Notes: generated by a model from the sequence alone, not told the origin. Counted from the stretch's first letter, positions 1 through 7,907 are shown. The stretch: 33,965 nt of DNA from Verrucomicrobiota bacterium (GCA_019239825.1 JAFAZK010000008.1:1-33965), one strand, 5' to 3'. Program-made: numbers and translations.

Positions 1-7
1 TGCAACT

Positions 8-490
8 ATGGTTAAGCAAAAAAAGATCATGCCGTTCTTGTGGTTCAACGACCAAGCAGAAGAGGCGGCGAAATTCTACGTCTCAGTCTTCAAGAACTCG
101 AAGGTGTTAAGCATTAATCATTACCCACCGGAATCGTCGGGAAAAGAAGGGTCGGTGATGACCGTGAAGTTTGAGCTCGATGGCGAAGAAATAGTGGCCT
201 TGAACGGCGGCCCGCACTTCACTCTTTCGGAGGCCTTCTCGTTTTGGGTCAAATGCGATACCCAGGAGGAGATCGATTATTTTTGGGAAAAGCTTTCGGA
301 AGGGGGAGAGACCAGTGAATGCGGCTGGCTGAAGGATAAATTCGGTTTGTCTTGGCAGATAGTTCCTTCGTCGATTGAAGAATGGATTTCAGAAGAGAAT
401 CCAGAGCGAAAGAACAGAGTGTTAAAGGCAGTGTGGCAGATGCAGAAGCTGGATCTCAAAACTCTGGAGAAAGCGTATCGGGGTAGGTAG
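8..490 (+). CDS. PhnB-like VOC family protein
   Basis: A 160-residue protein of the vicinal oxygen chelate (glyoxalase/bleomycin-resistance/dioxygenase) superfamily, PhnB-like subgroup. The start region MPFLWFNDQAEEAAKFY (residues 8-24) is the typical first beta-alpha unit of this subgroup. Later elements are VALNGGPHFTLSEAFSFWV (about 63-81) and the dimer-type C-terminal half WLKDKFGLSWQIVPS (about 107-121). Families of this kind are soluble cytoplasmic dimers, many without an assigned reaction. No catalytic function is assigned here. The ATG at 8 matches where relatives begin, although the reading frame stays open to the window edge. The next gene is on the other strand, and a P1 palindrome fills the gap. 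Confidence 0.85.
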   Translation: MVKQKKIMPFLWFNDQAEEAAKFYVSVFKNSKVLSINHYPPESSGKEGSVMTVKFELDGEEIVALNGGPHFTLSEAFSFWVKCDTQEEIDYFWEKLSEGGETSECGWLKDKFGLSWQIVPSSIEEWISEENPERKNRVLKAVWQMQKLDLKTLEKAYRGR

Positions 491-514
491 AGGGATCGCG
501 CCCCTAGCCATAGG

Positions 515-719
515 GGGGCGAGGCTCCCGAATGGCCTTGCGACTTCTGCCGAGGACTAAATTTTTTCTGTAAGAGATGTGTGGCTAGGCCGATACGCCCG
601 CCGAGCCGGGGAGATGCGCTATTCCACGGCTCGGCGGGTTTATCGGCCTAACACCACGATCGGAATAGAGAGAATCAACCTCTCTGTTCGCCCCTTGTCT
701 TGTTTGGGAGCCTCGCCCC
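515..719. repeat. P1 palindromic element, copy A
   Basis: Outer arms GGGGCGAGGCTCCCGA (from 515) and TTGGGAGCCTCGCCCC (704-719) are inverted copies. Centred between them is a second hairpin, 586-609 against 627-649, about 23 bp with two adjacent mismatches and the core GCCGAGCCG/CGGCTCGGC. It fills the space between the VOC gene and the convergent DAHP synthase gene. The arms recur at 11813, 13189 and 27156. It encodes nothing recognisable. It could act as a transcription or mRNA-end structure or be a non-autonomous mobile element (REP/MITE-like); the sequence does not decide. Confidence 0.85.
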
Positions 720-744
720 ACCAATGATGTGCGACGCCCGTTTC

Positions 745-1764
745 TCACGCGAGAGTCCGTCCGGCTGCCTGTAGGAACGGCGCGAGCTCCGTGACCAAGT
801 CACCGAAGGTGGAAAAGTCGACTTGCTGTTGTCCGTCGCTCAAGGCTTCGGCGGGGTTTGGATGGACTTCGATCAATAAGCCATCTGCGCCAACTGCGGC
901 GGCGCCACGGCAAAGCACTTTTACTAAATCCGCCCGGCCACAGCCTTGGCTCGGGTCAACGATGACAGGCAAATGAGATTCCTTTTTGGCAATCGCAACG
1001 GCGGCAAGATCAAGCGTATTCCGTGTATAAGTCTCAAATGTCCGGATACCGCGTTCGCAAAGCAGGACCCGAGAGTTGCCGTTAGCTAAGAGGTATTCAG
1101 CGGCAAGCATCCATTCTTCAATTTTCTGGTTCATGCCGCGTTTCAACAGGACCGGTTTATGCGATTTAGCGCACTCGATCAGGAGCTGGAAATTTTGAGC
1201 ATTACGCGCGCCGATTTGTAGGATGTCAGCGGCTTCCGCCACGTGTTCGACATCCCGTTCGCTCAGGACTTCGGTAATGATCTTGAGTCCGGTTTCCCGG
1301 CGAGCAAGATCCAAAATCCGTAAACCTTCTTTGCCCAGGCCCTGGAATTCATAGGGAGATGTACGCGGTTTGTAAGCGCCGCCTCGGAGGATACTGGCCC
1401 CACGCTTACGTACTGCCCGTGCCGTGGCCAGCAATTGGTCTTCGGACTCCACACTGCAAGGACCGGCCATAATCACGAAGTTCTTCCCGCCGACCTTAAC
1501 TCCGTCCACGTCAACCACGGTATCATTATCCGCTGATTCCCGGCTCACGAGTTTGTATCGTTTTTGGACTCGGAGGACCCGCTCGACCTGAGGCAATGCA
1601 TTCAGTGATTCGAGCGTCTGATGAACGCGCTCGTCGCCGATGGCCGCAACGACAGTTTGCAGAGCGCCTCGAATTGGGTGGGGAGTATAGCCCAGTTTTT
1701 CTACTTCCTCGATAACAACCTGTATCTCTGGCTCAGTGGAATGCGGCTTAAGAATAACAATCAT
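745..1764 (-). CDS. aroF: 3-deoxy-7-phosphoheptulonate synthase (DAHP synthase), type I-beta
   Basis: Catalyses condensation of phosphoenolpyruvate and erythrose 4-phosphate, the first step of the shikimate pathway, in the cytoplasm. The 339-residue protein has an N-terminal ferredoxin-like regulatory domain (about 1-70, starting MIVILKPHS as in Thermotoga-type enzymes) and a TIM barrel with GPCSVE (101-106), KPRTSP (132-137), IGARNAQNF (184-192) and LLKRG (206-210). Expected metal ligands are Cys103, Glu299 and Asp310. The fourth position, normally His in DPSH, reads Gln273 here (DPSQGCG), which is odd. An in-frame GTG at 1785 is possible, but an AGGA lies about 10 bases before the ATG at 1764 and that start matches the family. 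The gene stands alone, divergent from the OPT transporter. Confidence 0.93.
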   Translation of the reverse strand: MIVILKPHSTEPEIQVVIEEVEKLGYTPHPIRGALQTVVAAIGDERVHQTLESLNALPQVERVLRVQKRYKLVSRESADNDTVVDVDGVKVGGKNFVIMAGPCSVESEDQLLATARAVRKRGASILRGGAYKPRTSPYEFQGLGKEGLRILDLARRETGLKIITEVLSERDVEHVAEAADILQIGARNAQNFQLLIECAKSHKPVLLKRGMNQKIEEWMLAAEYLLANGNSRVLLCERGIRTFETYTRNTLDLAAVAIAKKESHLPVIVDPSQGCGRADLVKVLCRGAAAVGADGLLIEVHPNPAEALSDGQQQVDFSTFGDLVTELAPFLQAAGRTLA

Positions 1765-1824
1765 GCGGAACCGTCCTGATAGCACGGGAGGGGTGACGTG
1801 AGCAAGTCCTGAGGGGTGGGGCGC

Positions 1825-1915
1825 AAGTAACCAGTAATCAGTGGATCAGTAATCAGTACTGACGTTCGTCGACCGGGCTCCGAATTCTGAACTGATTACT
1901 GGTTACTGGTTACTC
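1825..1915. repeat. Inverted pair of heptad arrays (AGTAATC type)
   Basis: The left arm, 1825-1860, repeats AGTAATC/AGTAACC units at 7-base spacing. The right arm, 1888-1915, is its inverted counterpart (ACTGATT, ACTGGTT, ACTGGTT). About 27 bases separate them, so a long imperfect hairpin is possible. The pair lies in the divergent space between the DAHP synthase and OPT transporter genes, where promoters are expected. Confidence 0.85.
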
Positions 1916-2002
1916 TTTCGGCCACCCCTTAACGCGCTCTATCTGTGCCTTGTGCTCTTTGTCGCGCGCCGGTATGATCCTTGCTCCCCCGTTCAAATCC
2001 TT

Positions 2003-3970
2003 ATGAGTGATCCCAACCAGAAGCCGCCGTTCAACCTGGAGTACGACAATACGGCGACTAACCGAGACGCGACCCAGGGTCATTCCTCTGCCCCGAAGGT
2101 AACGCACATTACGGTTCCCACCGCCGAAAAACCATCTCCCGACGTCATCCGCCATCCGCGTTTCTTACCGCGTATCGGCTCCCGAGGGTATTTTGTGTTG
2201 TTGGGAGCCGTTGCCATTCTGATCCTCGGTCCGCTGGGTGGCATCACGGCCGCCTTTATGAATTTCTCGATCGGGTTTTTTGTCGGTGGACAAGTTTTGG
2301 CAGGGATTCTCGGCAGCGCTGTGACCTTCGGGTACGGTCCCGAAGGGAAGCATGGCGCAAACTATATCCAGACCATGGCCGCTTCCGTGGCGGGTATGTG
2401 TGGGATGGCAGTGCTGGCGCAAGCGATGGTCTGGTTAGGATTACCCCAGCCGCCAGCCTGGGAGCTGGTACTCTATTATCTCTGTATCGGAATGTTCGGT
2501 GTGGGAGTGGGGATGCTTTATACGCCGATTTTAGTGGATCGAATGGAGCTTTTGTTCCCCTCTGGGTATGCCGTCGCAAATATTCTGCGCGCGCTGTCTG
2601 ACAAAGAGTTGCTCAGGCGGTCGATCACGAAACTAGCGAGTGGGATGGCAGCTGGTTACGTCATTGGCGTATCTTCACTGAATATTTCCTTTTTCACTCG
2701 TTTCGGTCTTTCCGCGTCGGGCGTAACGATGTTGGAAAAGGCGGGTATTTCGGCATCGACACTGGGTGCAGGCGCGATCGTCGGCGCTCGGATCGCGATC
2801 CCCGCCTTGGTGGTCGCCCTGATCGGTGTCTGGCAAACCCCTAATCTGATCGCCATCGGGTGGCTTCATCCGGGAGATCCCTTTCGAAAGATAGGATTCA
2901 TTATCTCCCTGGGCACAATCCTAGGGGCAGCCATCATCGATATTATCCTGATCCTGATACAAGCCGTTCGTCGGTTCATTGAAAAGAGCGCAGAGGCAGC
3001 GGCTCCGCAGGAGGACTGGAAACGAGTCAACCAGGTCGGTCTCCTGGTTTGGATCTTATTCTGGGGGATCGGCATTGTTGTGGTTGGGAGCCAAGTCCTG
3101 CATCAACCTTGGCTTTTTCTAGCAATCGCGGTGGTGCTTTCTTTTCTATTTGTTCTGGTTAACGGCATTTCGCTGGGTATCTCGGATTGGAACCCGATCT
3201 CGAGCGCCTTTGTGCTGAGCGTCTTTTTGATGGCCGCATTGGGACTACGTGACCCCGGGGTCGGTCTGTTGGCCGCTTCTATCGTCTTCATTGCCTGTAG
3301 TGAAGGCGGCGATATGCAGCAAGATCGCTCGACCGGCTGGCGATTGGGCACTAACCGGGTGATGCAATTTCGTTACCAGGTTATCGGTATCACGATGGGG
3401 GCGATTCTTGCGGTGGTTTTGGCTAAGTTGTTCATGAGCGCGTATCCCATTCTTACTCAGGATCAATTTACCAATCCGCACCTGCCAGGCGCCGAGAAAT
3501 GGCAGTCTGCGATGACTTACAAATTTGTCGGCGCTCTGAAAGGAATCACGTCAGCGCAGCCGCAAGTGATGGCGGCTCTGCAACTTGGGATTGCTCTAGG
3601 TCTCGTGATTGAGATCCTTCGCAAGCTGATTAAGACCCGTGCTCAATACAAACAGTGGGTAGCCGGATCTCGGACGGGAAAGGTAACAGACTTTCTTCTG
3701 GATGCCGTTTTTCTCTCGAGTCCATACGCATCCTCCTTCGGTGGGTTTGTCGAGATACCGACTGTGCTTTGGTGGACCGCCGGCGGCGTGATTTCCTCGC
3801 TTTACAATGGACTGACGGCGGCGCGGTCGAAAGCGGCGCCCGAATCTGACGGCGAGGGGCTGCCGTCCGACATGAGTACGACTTCACTGGTGGGAGGGGG
3901 CCTAATCGCCGGGGATTCGCTTGCCGCGCTGAGTGTCGGCGTCTGGGGCCTGCTGCACACCGTCTTGTAG
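2003..3970 (+). CDS. OPT family oligopeptide/metal-chelate transporter
   Basis: A 655-residue inner-membrane transporter of the oligopeptide transporter (OPT/YSL) superfamily, which couples proton flux to uptake of small peptides or metal-chelate complexes. The substrate here is unknown. After a hydrophilic N-terminus (about 1-58) there are roughly 14 hydrophobic segments, beginning with the one around 63-85. Family-like elements include NYIQTMAASVAGM (about 120-132) and LLFPSGYAVAN (about 184-194), equivalent to the conserved FPSG stretch before the first cytoplasmic loop. The ATG at 2003 (MSDPNQKPP) is preferred over an in-frame upstream codon at 1952, which adds a non-conserved stretch. 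It is a single gene, with heptad arrays on both sides. Length is typical for bacterial members. Confidence 0.88.
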   Translation: MSDPNQKPPFNLEYDNTATNRDATQGHSSAPKVTHITVPTAEKPSPDVIRHPRFLPRIGSRGYFVLLGAVAILILGPLGGITAAFMNFSIGFFVGGQVLAGILGSAVTFGYGPEGKHGANYIQTMAASVAGMCGMAVLAQAMVWLGLPQPPAWELVLYYLCIGMFGVGVGMLYTPILVDRMELLFPSGYAVANILRALSDKELLRRSITKLASGMAAGYVIGVSSLNISFFTRFGLSASGVTMLEKAGISASTLGAGAIVGARIAIPALVVALIGVWQTPNLIAIGWLHPGDPFRKIGFIISLGTILGAAIIDIILILIQAVRRFIEKSAEAAAPQEDWKRVNQVGLLVWILFWGIGIVVVGSQVLHQPWLFLAIAVVLSFLFVLVNGISLGISDWNPISSAFVLSVFLMAALGLRDPGVGLLAASIVFIACSEGGDMQQDRSTGWRLGTNRVMQFRYQVIGITMGAILAVVLAKLFMSAYPILTQDQFTNPHLPGAEKWQSAMTYKFVGALKGITSAQPQVMAALQLGIALGLVIEILRKLIKTRAQYKQWVAGSRTGKVTDFLLDAVFLSSPYASSFGGFVEIPTVLWWTAGGVISSLYNGLTAARSKAAPESDGEGLPSDMSTTSLVGGGLIAGDSLAALSVGVWGLLHTVL

Positions 3971-3973
3971 ACG

Positions 3974-4119
3974 GCTCGCCTTGGCTCGCCGTCGTGAGAA
4001 GTGAGAAGTGAGAGGTGAGAGGTGAGAGGTGATCGCGCGCTGTGTCTGATTCGGCACCAAATACCTCTCACTTCTCACCCATCATGTCTCACTTCTCACA
4101 GCGCGAGCCTAAGGCGAGC
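3974..4119. repeat. Inverted heptad arrays (GTGAGAA type) inside a GC arm pair
   Basis: The left array, 3994-4032, is GTGAGAA/GTGAGAG repeated with period 7. The right array, 4063-4100, is the inverted form (CTCTCACTTCTCAC units). Just outside them, GCTCGCCTTGGCTCGC (3974-3989) is an imperfect inverted match to GCGAGCCTAAGGCGAGC (4103-4119), so the arrays sit within an outer arm pair. It occupies the whole gap between the OPT transporter and the LOG-family gene, both on the plus strand. No ordinary promoter is evident in it. Confidence 0.85.
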
Positions 4120-4157
4120 GCAGTTGCGGAGGACCCAATCTCGTTCTAGATCTGGGC

Positions 4158-5231
4158 GTGCAAGATTTTACGGCGGGTGGGATTCACGCGCTCCATGCAG
4201 CGTTTGCGTCGTCCGGGGATGAAGAGTTCGATCGGCGGATCCGGGAGTTGTTAGCGGACTGGGGAGTCACGCAATCGCCGGAATTGATCGCAGAAATGAT
4301 TGTAACGGCATTACGCATGGGCCGAGATGCGGTGCCGGTCGCTGACCTCAAGATGATCAATCGCTCCCTGAAAGAGCTGCGAGCCGCGTCCAAGGTTTTT
4401 GCTCCATACCAGGGAGTGCGCAAGGTTGCGGTCTTCGGGTCTGCCCGGACCGCGCCCACTACACCCGAATTCATGGCCGCCGAAGAGTTTGCTTTGGCAA
4501 TGCGAAGCGAGGGCTACATGATCGTCACGGGAGGAGGGGACGGTATCATGGGGGCAGCCCAGCGGGGTGCGGGGCGGGAGCACAGTTTCGGTCTGAACAT
4601 TCGTTTACCGTTCGAGCAGCGAGCAAACGAGATCATCGAGGGCGATCCGAAGCTCGTAAATTTTAACTATTTCTTTACGCGGAAACTAAATTTCCTGAAA
4701 GAAAGTCATGCCATAGCGCTGTTCCCGGGCGGGTTTGGAACGATGGACGAGGGATTCGAATGCTTGACCCTGATGCAGACGGGCAAGGCCCGGATCATTC
4801 CGATGGTCCTGATTGATAAGCCGGGCGGAAACTATTGGAAAACGTGGATTGATTTTCTCCATGACCATCTCTTGAAGGAGGGGCTGGTTTCCAAAGATGA
4901 TTTTCATCTATTTAGTGTGGCGGATCATGTCAGGGCCGCCGTCGAACAAATCGTGGGGTTTTACCGGAATTTTCATTCTTACCGCTGGGTCGGGGAGCAA
5001 CTGGTATTTCGGTTGCAGAAACCACTGACTGATCAAGCAGTCGAAGGCTTGAACAAGGAGTTCGTAGACCTCTTTGAGAAGCGACCGTTGATGGTTACAG
5101 CCCCATTGAAAGCCGAGAAGAACGAGCCGGACACCCTCCATTTGCCAAGACTCACCTGCAGTCCGCACCGCCGGAATTTCGGTCGATTGCGGCAGTTGAT
5201 CGATGGGATCAATAGGGCGGACCAACGGTAG
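4158..5231 (+). CDS. LOG family (TIGR00730-like) nucleotide phosphoribohydrolase-type protein
   Basis: A 357-residue protein with a central Rossmann-like LOG domain. Residues about 88-96 give VAVFGSAR, followed by TGGGDGIMGAAQRGA (124-138) and the signature PGGFGTMDE (190-198), which includes the catalytic-type Glu198. LOG-domain proteins cleave nucleoside 5'-monophosphates at the N-glycosidic bond, as in cytokinin activation and AMP or IMP hydrolysis. The exact substrate cannot be read here. It is longer than the roughly 190-residue minimal LOG proteins, with an N-terminal helical extension (1-85) and a C-terminal extension (about 285-357), as in the longer bacterial subgroup. The proposed start is GTG at 4158 and is not firmly fixed because no clear ribosome-binding site is visible. 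The TAG stop lies inside a heptad-array arm. Confidence 0.8.
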   Translation: MQDFTAGGIHALHAAFASSGDEEFDRRIRELLADWGVTQSPELIAEMIVTALRMGRDAVPVADLKMINRSLKELRAASKVFAPYQGVRKVAVFGSARTAPTTPEFMAAEEFALAMRSEGYMIVTGGGDGIMGAAQRGAGREHSFGLNIRLPFEQRANEIIEGDPKLVNFNYFFTRKLNFLKESHAIALFPGGFGTMDEGFECLTLMQTGKARIIPMVLIDKPGGNYWKTWIDFLHDHLLKEGLVSKDDFHLFSVADHVRAAVEQIVGFYRNFHSYRWVGEQLVFRLQKPLTDQAVEGLNKEFVDLFEKRPLMVTAPLKAEKNEPDTLHLPRLTCSPHRRNFGRLRQLIDGINRADQR

Positions 5232-5377
5232 GGTTCTAGGTTCTAGGTTTTAAGTTGTAAGTTTTAGGTTGTAGGTTGCGCTGTGCGCCTAGCCGGGTGC
5301 CCCGCGGCGCAGAACAGCGAACTTAGAACGTAAAACTTAAAAGCTTGAACCTAGAACTTAAAACCTAGAACCCTACC
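5227..5377. repeat. Inverted heptad arrays (TAGGTTT type) between convergent genes
   Basis: The left arm, 5227-5278, runs TAGGTTC, TAGGTTT, TAAGTTG, TAAGTTT, TAGGTTG at period 7. The right arm, 5319-5377, is the inverted array (AACCTAG, AACTTAA units). The loop contains a further GC-rich inverted pair (about 5279-5320, CGCTGTGCGCC against GGCGCAGAACAGCG). Both arms begin with the identical sequence CGGTAGGGTTCTAGG, and that TAG is the stop codon of the LOG gene on the plus strand and of the ACP gene on the minus strand. Position and symmetry suggest a bidirectional 3' end, without the U-tract of a canonical terminator. Confidence 0.9.
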
Positions 5378-5636
5378 GCCCAGTCTGCTCGAGAATATAA
5401 TCGTGAATCGTATTCACCGATGCCAAAGCAACTCGAGCGACATCAGAGTTCGGTACCCCTACGCCGAAAGCTTTTTCGATACTGACGACCAGCTGTAAGG
5501 CGTCGATCGAATCGAGGCCCAAACCGTCCGGGCCAAAAAGGGGCATGTCGTTAGCGATTTCTTCTTTTGGAGTTCGGAGCATCAGGTTCGTGATCAACAT
5601 ATCCTTAATTTGCTCCTTAAGTTCGTCTGATGGCAT
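5373..5636 (-). CDS. Acyl carrier protein (orphan)
   Basis: An 87-residue acidic four-helix carrier protein. The motif GLGLDSIDALQL places the phosphopantetheine attachment at Ser43, with the usual acidic helix II around it. Such proteins carry acyl or aminoacyl groups as thioesters in the cytoplasm. No fatty-acid, polyketide or phosphopantetheinyl-transferase gene lies in the window, so the partner enzyme is unknown and it may not be the housekeeping AcpP. The last two codons and the TAG stop run into the heptad array at 5319-5377. It is divergent from tlyA with about 100 bases between them. Confidence 0.9.
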   Translation of the reverse strand: MPSDELKEQIKDMLITNLMLRTPKEEIANDMPLFGPDGLGLDSIDALQLVVSIEKAFGVGVPNSDVARVALASVNTIHDYILEQTGR

Positions 5637-5735
5637 AAATAGGAACTAGCCCGAATGGGATCGATTAGATTTGGCGGATTAAATCGTTAATCAAGAGTAA
5701 AGTTACCAAAGAAACCTCCGAAGAAGGATCAAAAA

Positions 5736-6473
5736 ATGGCGGCCGGCAAGAAAGTTCGCCTGGACAAACTTTTGGTTGATCTCGGTCATTTTGAATCGCG
5801 TGAGCGCGCCCAGAGATCGATCTTGGCCGGTCAGGTCCTCGTGAATGAGCAAGTATTGGATAAGCCGGGGTTACTGGTTTTACCGGAAGCTCCCATTCGC
5901 GTGGCGGAGCGTGAACGGTACGTGAGCCGGGGCGGCCTCAAGCTGGAAGGGGCTCTTGATTTTTTTCGGGTCGATCCGACCGGGTGGCGATGTCTTGACG
6001 TTGGCGCATCCACAGGCGGTTTTACGGATTGTCTGTTACAATACGGGGCAGCCCATGTGGTGGCGGTCGATGTCGGGCACAATCAATTGGCGTGGAAAAT
6101 TCGGTCCGATCCGAGAGTAACTACCATCGAGGGAGTCAATGCTAGGTTTCTCACCGCTGAGCAAGCCGGGACCGGCTTCGATCTAGCTGTCGCTGATCTT
6201 TCTTTTATCTCGTTGACCCTGGTGTTAGATAACATTCTAAAGCTCTTGCGGCGCAACGGCGAGGCCATCGTGCTTATTAAACCCCAATTTGAATTGGACC
6301 CCCATAGAGTCGGCAAAGGCGGCATCGTACGACAAGAGGCCGATCGCCTGGACGCAGTCGCGAAAATACAGGATTTTGTCGTACATCAGTTGGGGCGAGA
6401 ATGGCGTGGAGTCATCCCTTCTCCGACGCTGGGAACGAAAGGGAACCAGGAATATTTAGCATGTCTTCGTTGA
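5736..6473 (+). CDS. tlyA: TlyA family rRNA (cytidine-2'-O)-methyltransferase
   Basis: A 245-residue protein with an N-terminal S4 RNA-binding domain (about 6-65, VRLDKLLVDLGHFESRERAQ) and an FtsJ-like SAM-dependent methyltransferase domain. The SAM loop is DVGASTGGF (88-96). Candidate catalytic residues by family comparison are Lys69, Asp154, Lys182 (VLIKPQFE) and Glu239. TlyA proteins 2'-O-methylate rRNA cytidines in 16S and/or 23S rRNA; which target applies here is unknown. GAAGGA at 5723-5728 is a good ribosome-binding site for the ATG at 5736. Its last 13 bases overlap the start of nadK, implying one transcript and translational coupling. Confidence 0.92.
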   Translation: MAAGKKVRLDKLLVDLGHFESRERAQRSILAGQVLVNEQVLDKPGLLVLPEAPIRVAERERYVSRGGLKLEGALDFFRVDPTGWRCLDVGASTGGFTDCLLQYGAAHVVAVDVGHNQLAWKIRSDPRVTTIEGVNARFLTAEQAGTGFDLAVADLSFISLTLVLDNILKLLRRNGEAIVLIKPQFELDPHRVGKGGIVRQEADRLDAVAKIQDFVVHQLGREWRGVIPSPTLGTKGNQEYLACLR

Positions 6474-7330
6474 CTTTAGGGCTGTACGCGCATTGGCGGA
6501 AACCGGGAGCTGCAAACTCGTTACAGGTCCTCTACGAGTGTTTACAGAGGGTGGGTATCAAGACCCTTTTTGAGGAAAATTCCGCTGGGTTAATCGGACT
6601 CAAAGGGCAGACTGTGGAGGAACTACGAGACCAGGTCGACCTTTTTATCACCATCGGCGGCGATGGCACGTTGCTCCGCTTGGTGCGGGATTTTCGTGGA
6701 AAAATGAAGCCGGTGATGGGGATTAATTTTGGGTCGCTCGGCTTCCTCACTGGTTTTGGCGGCCCTAGTTACGCTGAAGCAGCCAAGGCCTTAGCGTCGG
6801 GTGATTATCGCGTGGAAGAGCGCACTTTGTTGGAAGCCACCGTACGTGATCAGCGCGGACAGAGCATTTCGCGAGTCGGCCTCAACGACGTCGTGGTCAG
6901 CCGCGGCGACCGCTCTCGGCTCGTCCAAATCGAGGTGTCCATCGATCAGGTCTTTCTCACCGAGTACAATGCCGACGGATTGATTGTGGCGACATCCACT
7001 GGGTCAACCGCCTACTCACTTTCCGCTGGCGGCCCAATCGTGATACCGAATTCCGGTATTTTTGTGGTAACGCCGATTTGCCCGCATGTACTGACCAACC
7101 GCTCCGTGATTGTATCCAACCGTTCGATCATCCGTCTAAAAGCCAGCCACCGAAGCGTCGAACAACCGATTTCGCTGAGCATCGACGGTCAGGAAGCCAT
7201 TCATTTTCATGTGGGAGACGAGGTAACGGTCAGGGCTGCAGACGTCACCTTACCCCTGGTGTTGCCGAGCAATTTTACTTTCGCCGGTGTGTTGCGCGCG
7301 AAACTGGGCTGGAGTGGAACCGCGATATGA
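6461..7330 (+). CDS. nadK: NAD(+) kinase
   Basis: A 289-residue cytoplasmic enzyme that phosphorylates NAD to NADP. The diagnostic GGDGT motif is at residues 66-70 (ITIGGDGTLLR), followed by NFGSLGFLT (89-97), NADGLIVATSTGSTAYSLSA in the NAD-binding domain and SIDGQ near the C-terminus. Length is typical. The ATG at 6461 (MSSLTLGLYAH) overlaps the end of tlyA by 13 bases and has AGGA about 10 bases upstream, so it is preferred over the in-frame start at 6401. Its TGA overlaps the ATG of the next gene (ATGA). A tlyA-nadK neighbourhood is common in bacteria. NADP made here feeds reductive reactions and the transhydrogenase encoded further along. Confidence 0.95.
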   Translation: MSSLTLGLYAHWRKPGAANSLQVLYECLQRVGIKTLFEENSAGLIGLKGQTVEELRDQVDLFITIGGDGTLLRLVRDFRGKMKPVMGINFGSLGFLTGFGGPSYAEAAKALASGDYRVEERTLLEATVRDQRGQSISRVGLNDVVVSRGDRSRLVQIEVSIDQVFLTEYNADGLIVATSTGSTAYSLSAGGPIVIPNSGIFVVTPICPHVLTNRSVIVSNRSIIRLKASHRSVEQPISLSIDGQEAIHFHVGDEVTVRAADVTLPLVLPSNFTFAGVLRAKLGWSGTAI

Positions 7331-7785
7331 TCCGGATCAGAGAGATACTGCTACCCAAGCAGATTCTACTGAACGTAAAAGCAACGACTCGGGAAGAGGC
7401 GATAACAATGGTTAGTCACTCACTGAAGGGTGACAACCGCATCATCGATTGGCCAGGCTTTATCCACTGTTTAGGGGAATGCGAACGCAGCGGTAAGATC
7501 AACATTGGGCTGGGGCTGACGATTCCGCACGGCCGCAATGATAGCGTAACGTCGATGGTGATGGCCTTCGGCCGTTTAGCTCAGCCGATCAGCCGGGGTG
7601 CAGCCAGTATTCGGTTCGTTCTGGTGATTGGTATCCCAGAGACCATGGACGCCGATTACTTGCGGCTAGTGGGTGTCTTGATGCGCGCGTTCCGAGAGGA
7701 CCATCTCCGCAAGGCGCTAGAATCTGCCAAGACACCGGAGGAGGTACTAGCGACCTTTGAGAAGGGCGAGACACGGCTGACTTAG
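7327..7785 (+). CDS. PTS EIIA type-2 domain protein (PtsN/EIIA-Fru-like)
   Basis: A 152-residue single-domain protein of the phosphotransferase EIIA fructose/mannitol family. The active-site context GLGLTIPHGR places the phosphorylatable His at residue 68, and VLVIGIPETMDADYLRLVG (about 100-118) is the usual core strand and helix. The fold receives phosphate from HPr or NPr, and stand-alone versions usually regulate rather than transport. No EIIB, EIIC, HPr or EI is in the window. The ATG overlaps the nadK stop (ATGA at 7327-7330), so it is the third gene of a tightly coupled operon. The frame extends upstream into nadK, but the protein similarity begins at this ATG. Confidence 0.85.
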   Translation: MIRIREILLPKQILLNVKATTREEAITMVSHSLKGDNRIIDWPGFIHCLGECERSGKINIGLGLTIPHGRNDSVTSMVMAFGRLAQPISRGAASIRFVLVIGIPETMDADYLRLVGVLMRAFREDHLRKALESAKTPEEVLATFEKGETRLT

Positions 7786-7854
7786 TGACCACGAGGGCGC
7801 TTGGCGACCTAATGAAACTTATGAGGGGTGGTTGCGAGCTGGCTTCTAACTCCT

Positions 7855-7904
7855 AGATTCTAGTTCCTTGCTCCTAAACTGATTACTGACTCACTGATTA
7901 CTTT
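7855..7904. repeat. Mixed heptad array (CTAGATT then CTGATTA types)
   Basis: Units CTAACTC, CTAGATT, CTAGTTC, CTTGCTC, CTAAACT (7-base spacing) pass directly into GATTACTGACTCACTGATTA. Two heptad types are thus joined in one array. It ends just before the ATG of the cation transporter at 7908. I see no inverted partner upstream after the EIIA-like gene. It leaves little room for a standard ribosome-binding site. Confidence 0.75.
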
Positions 7905-7907
7905 CCG

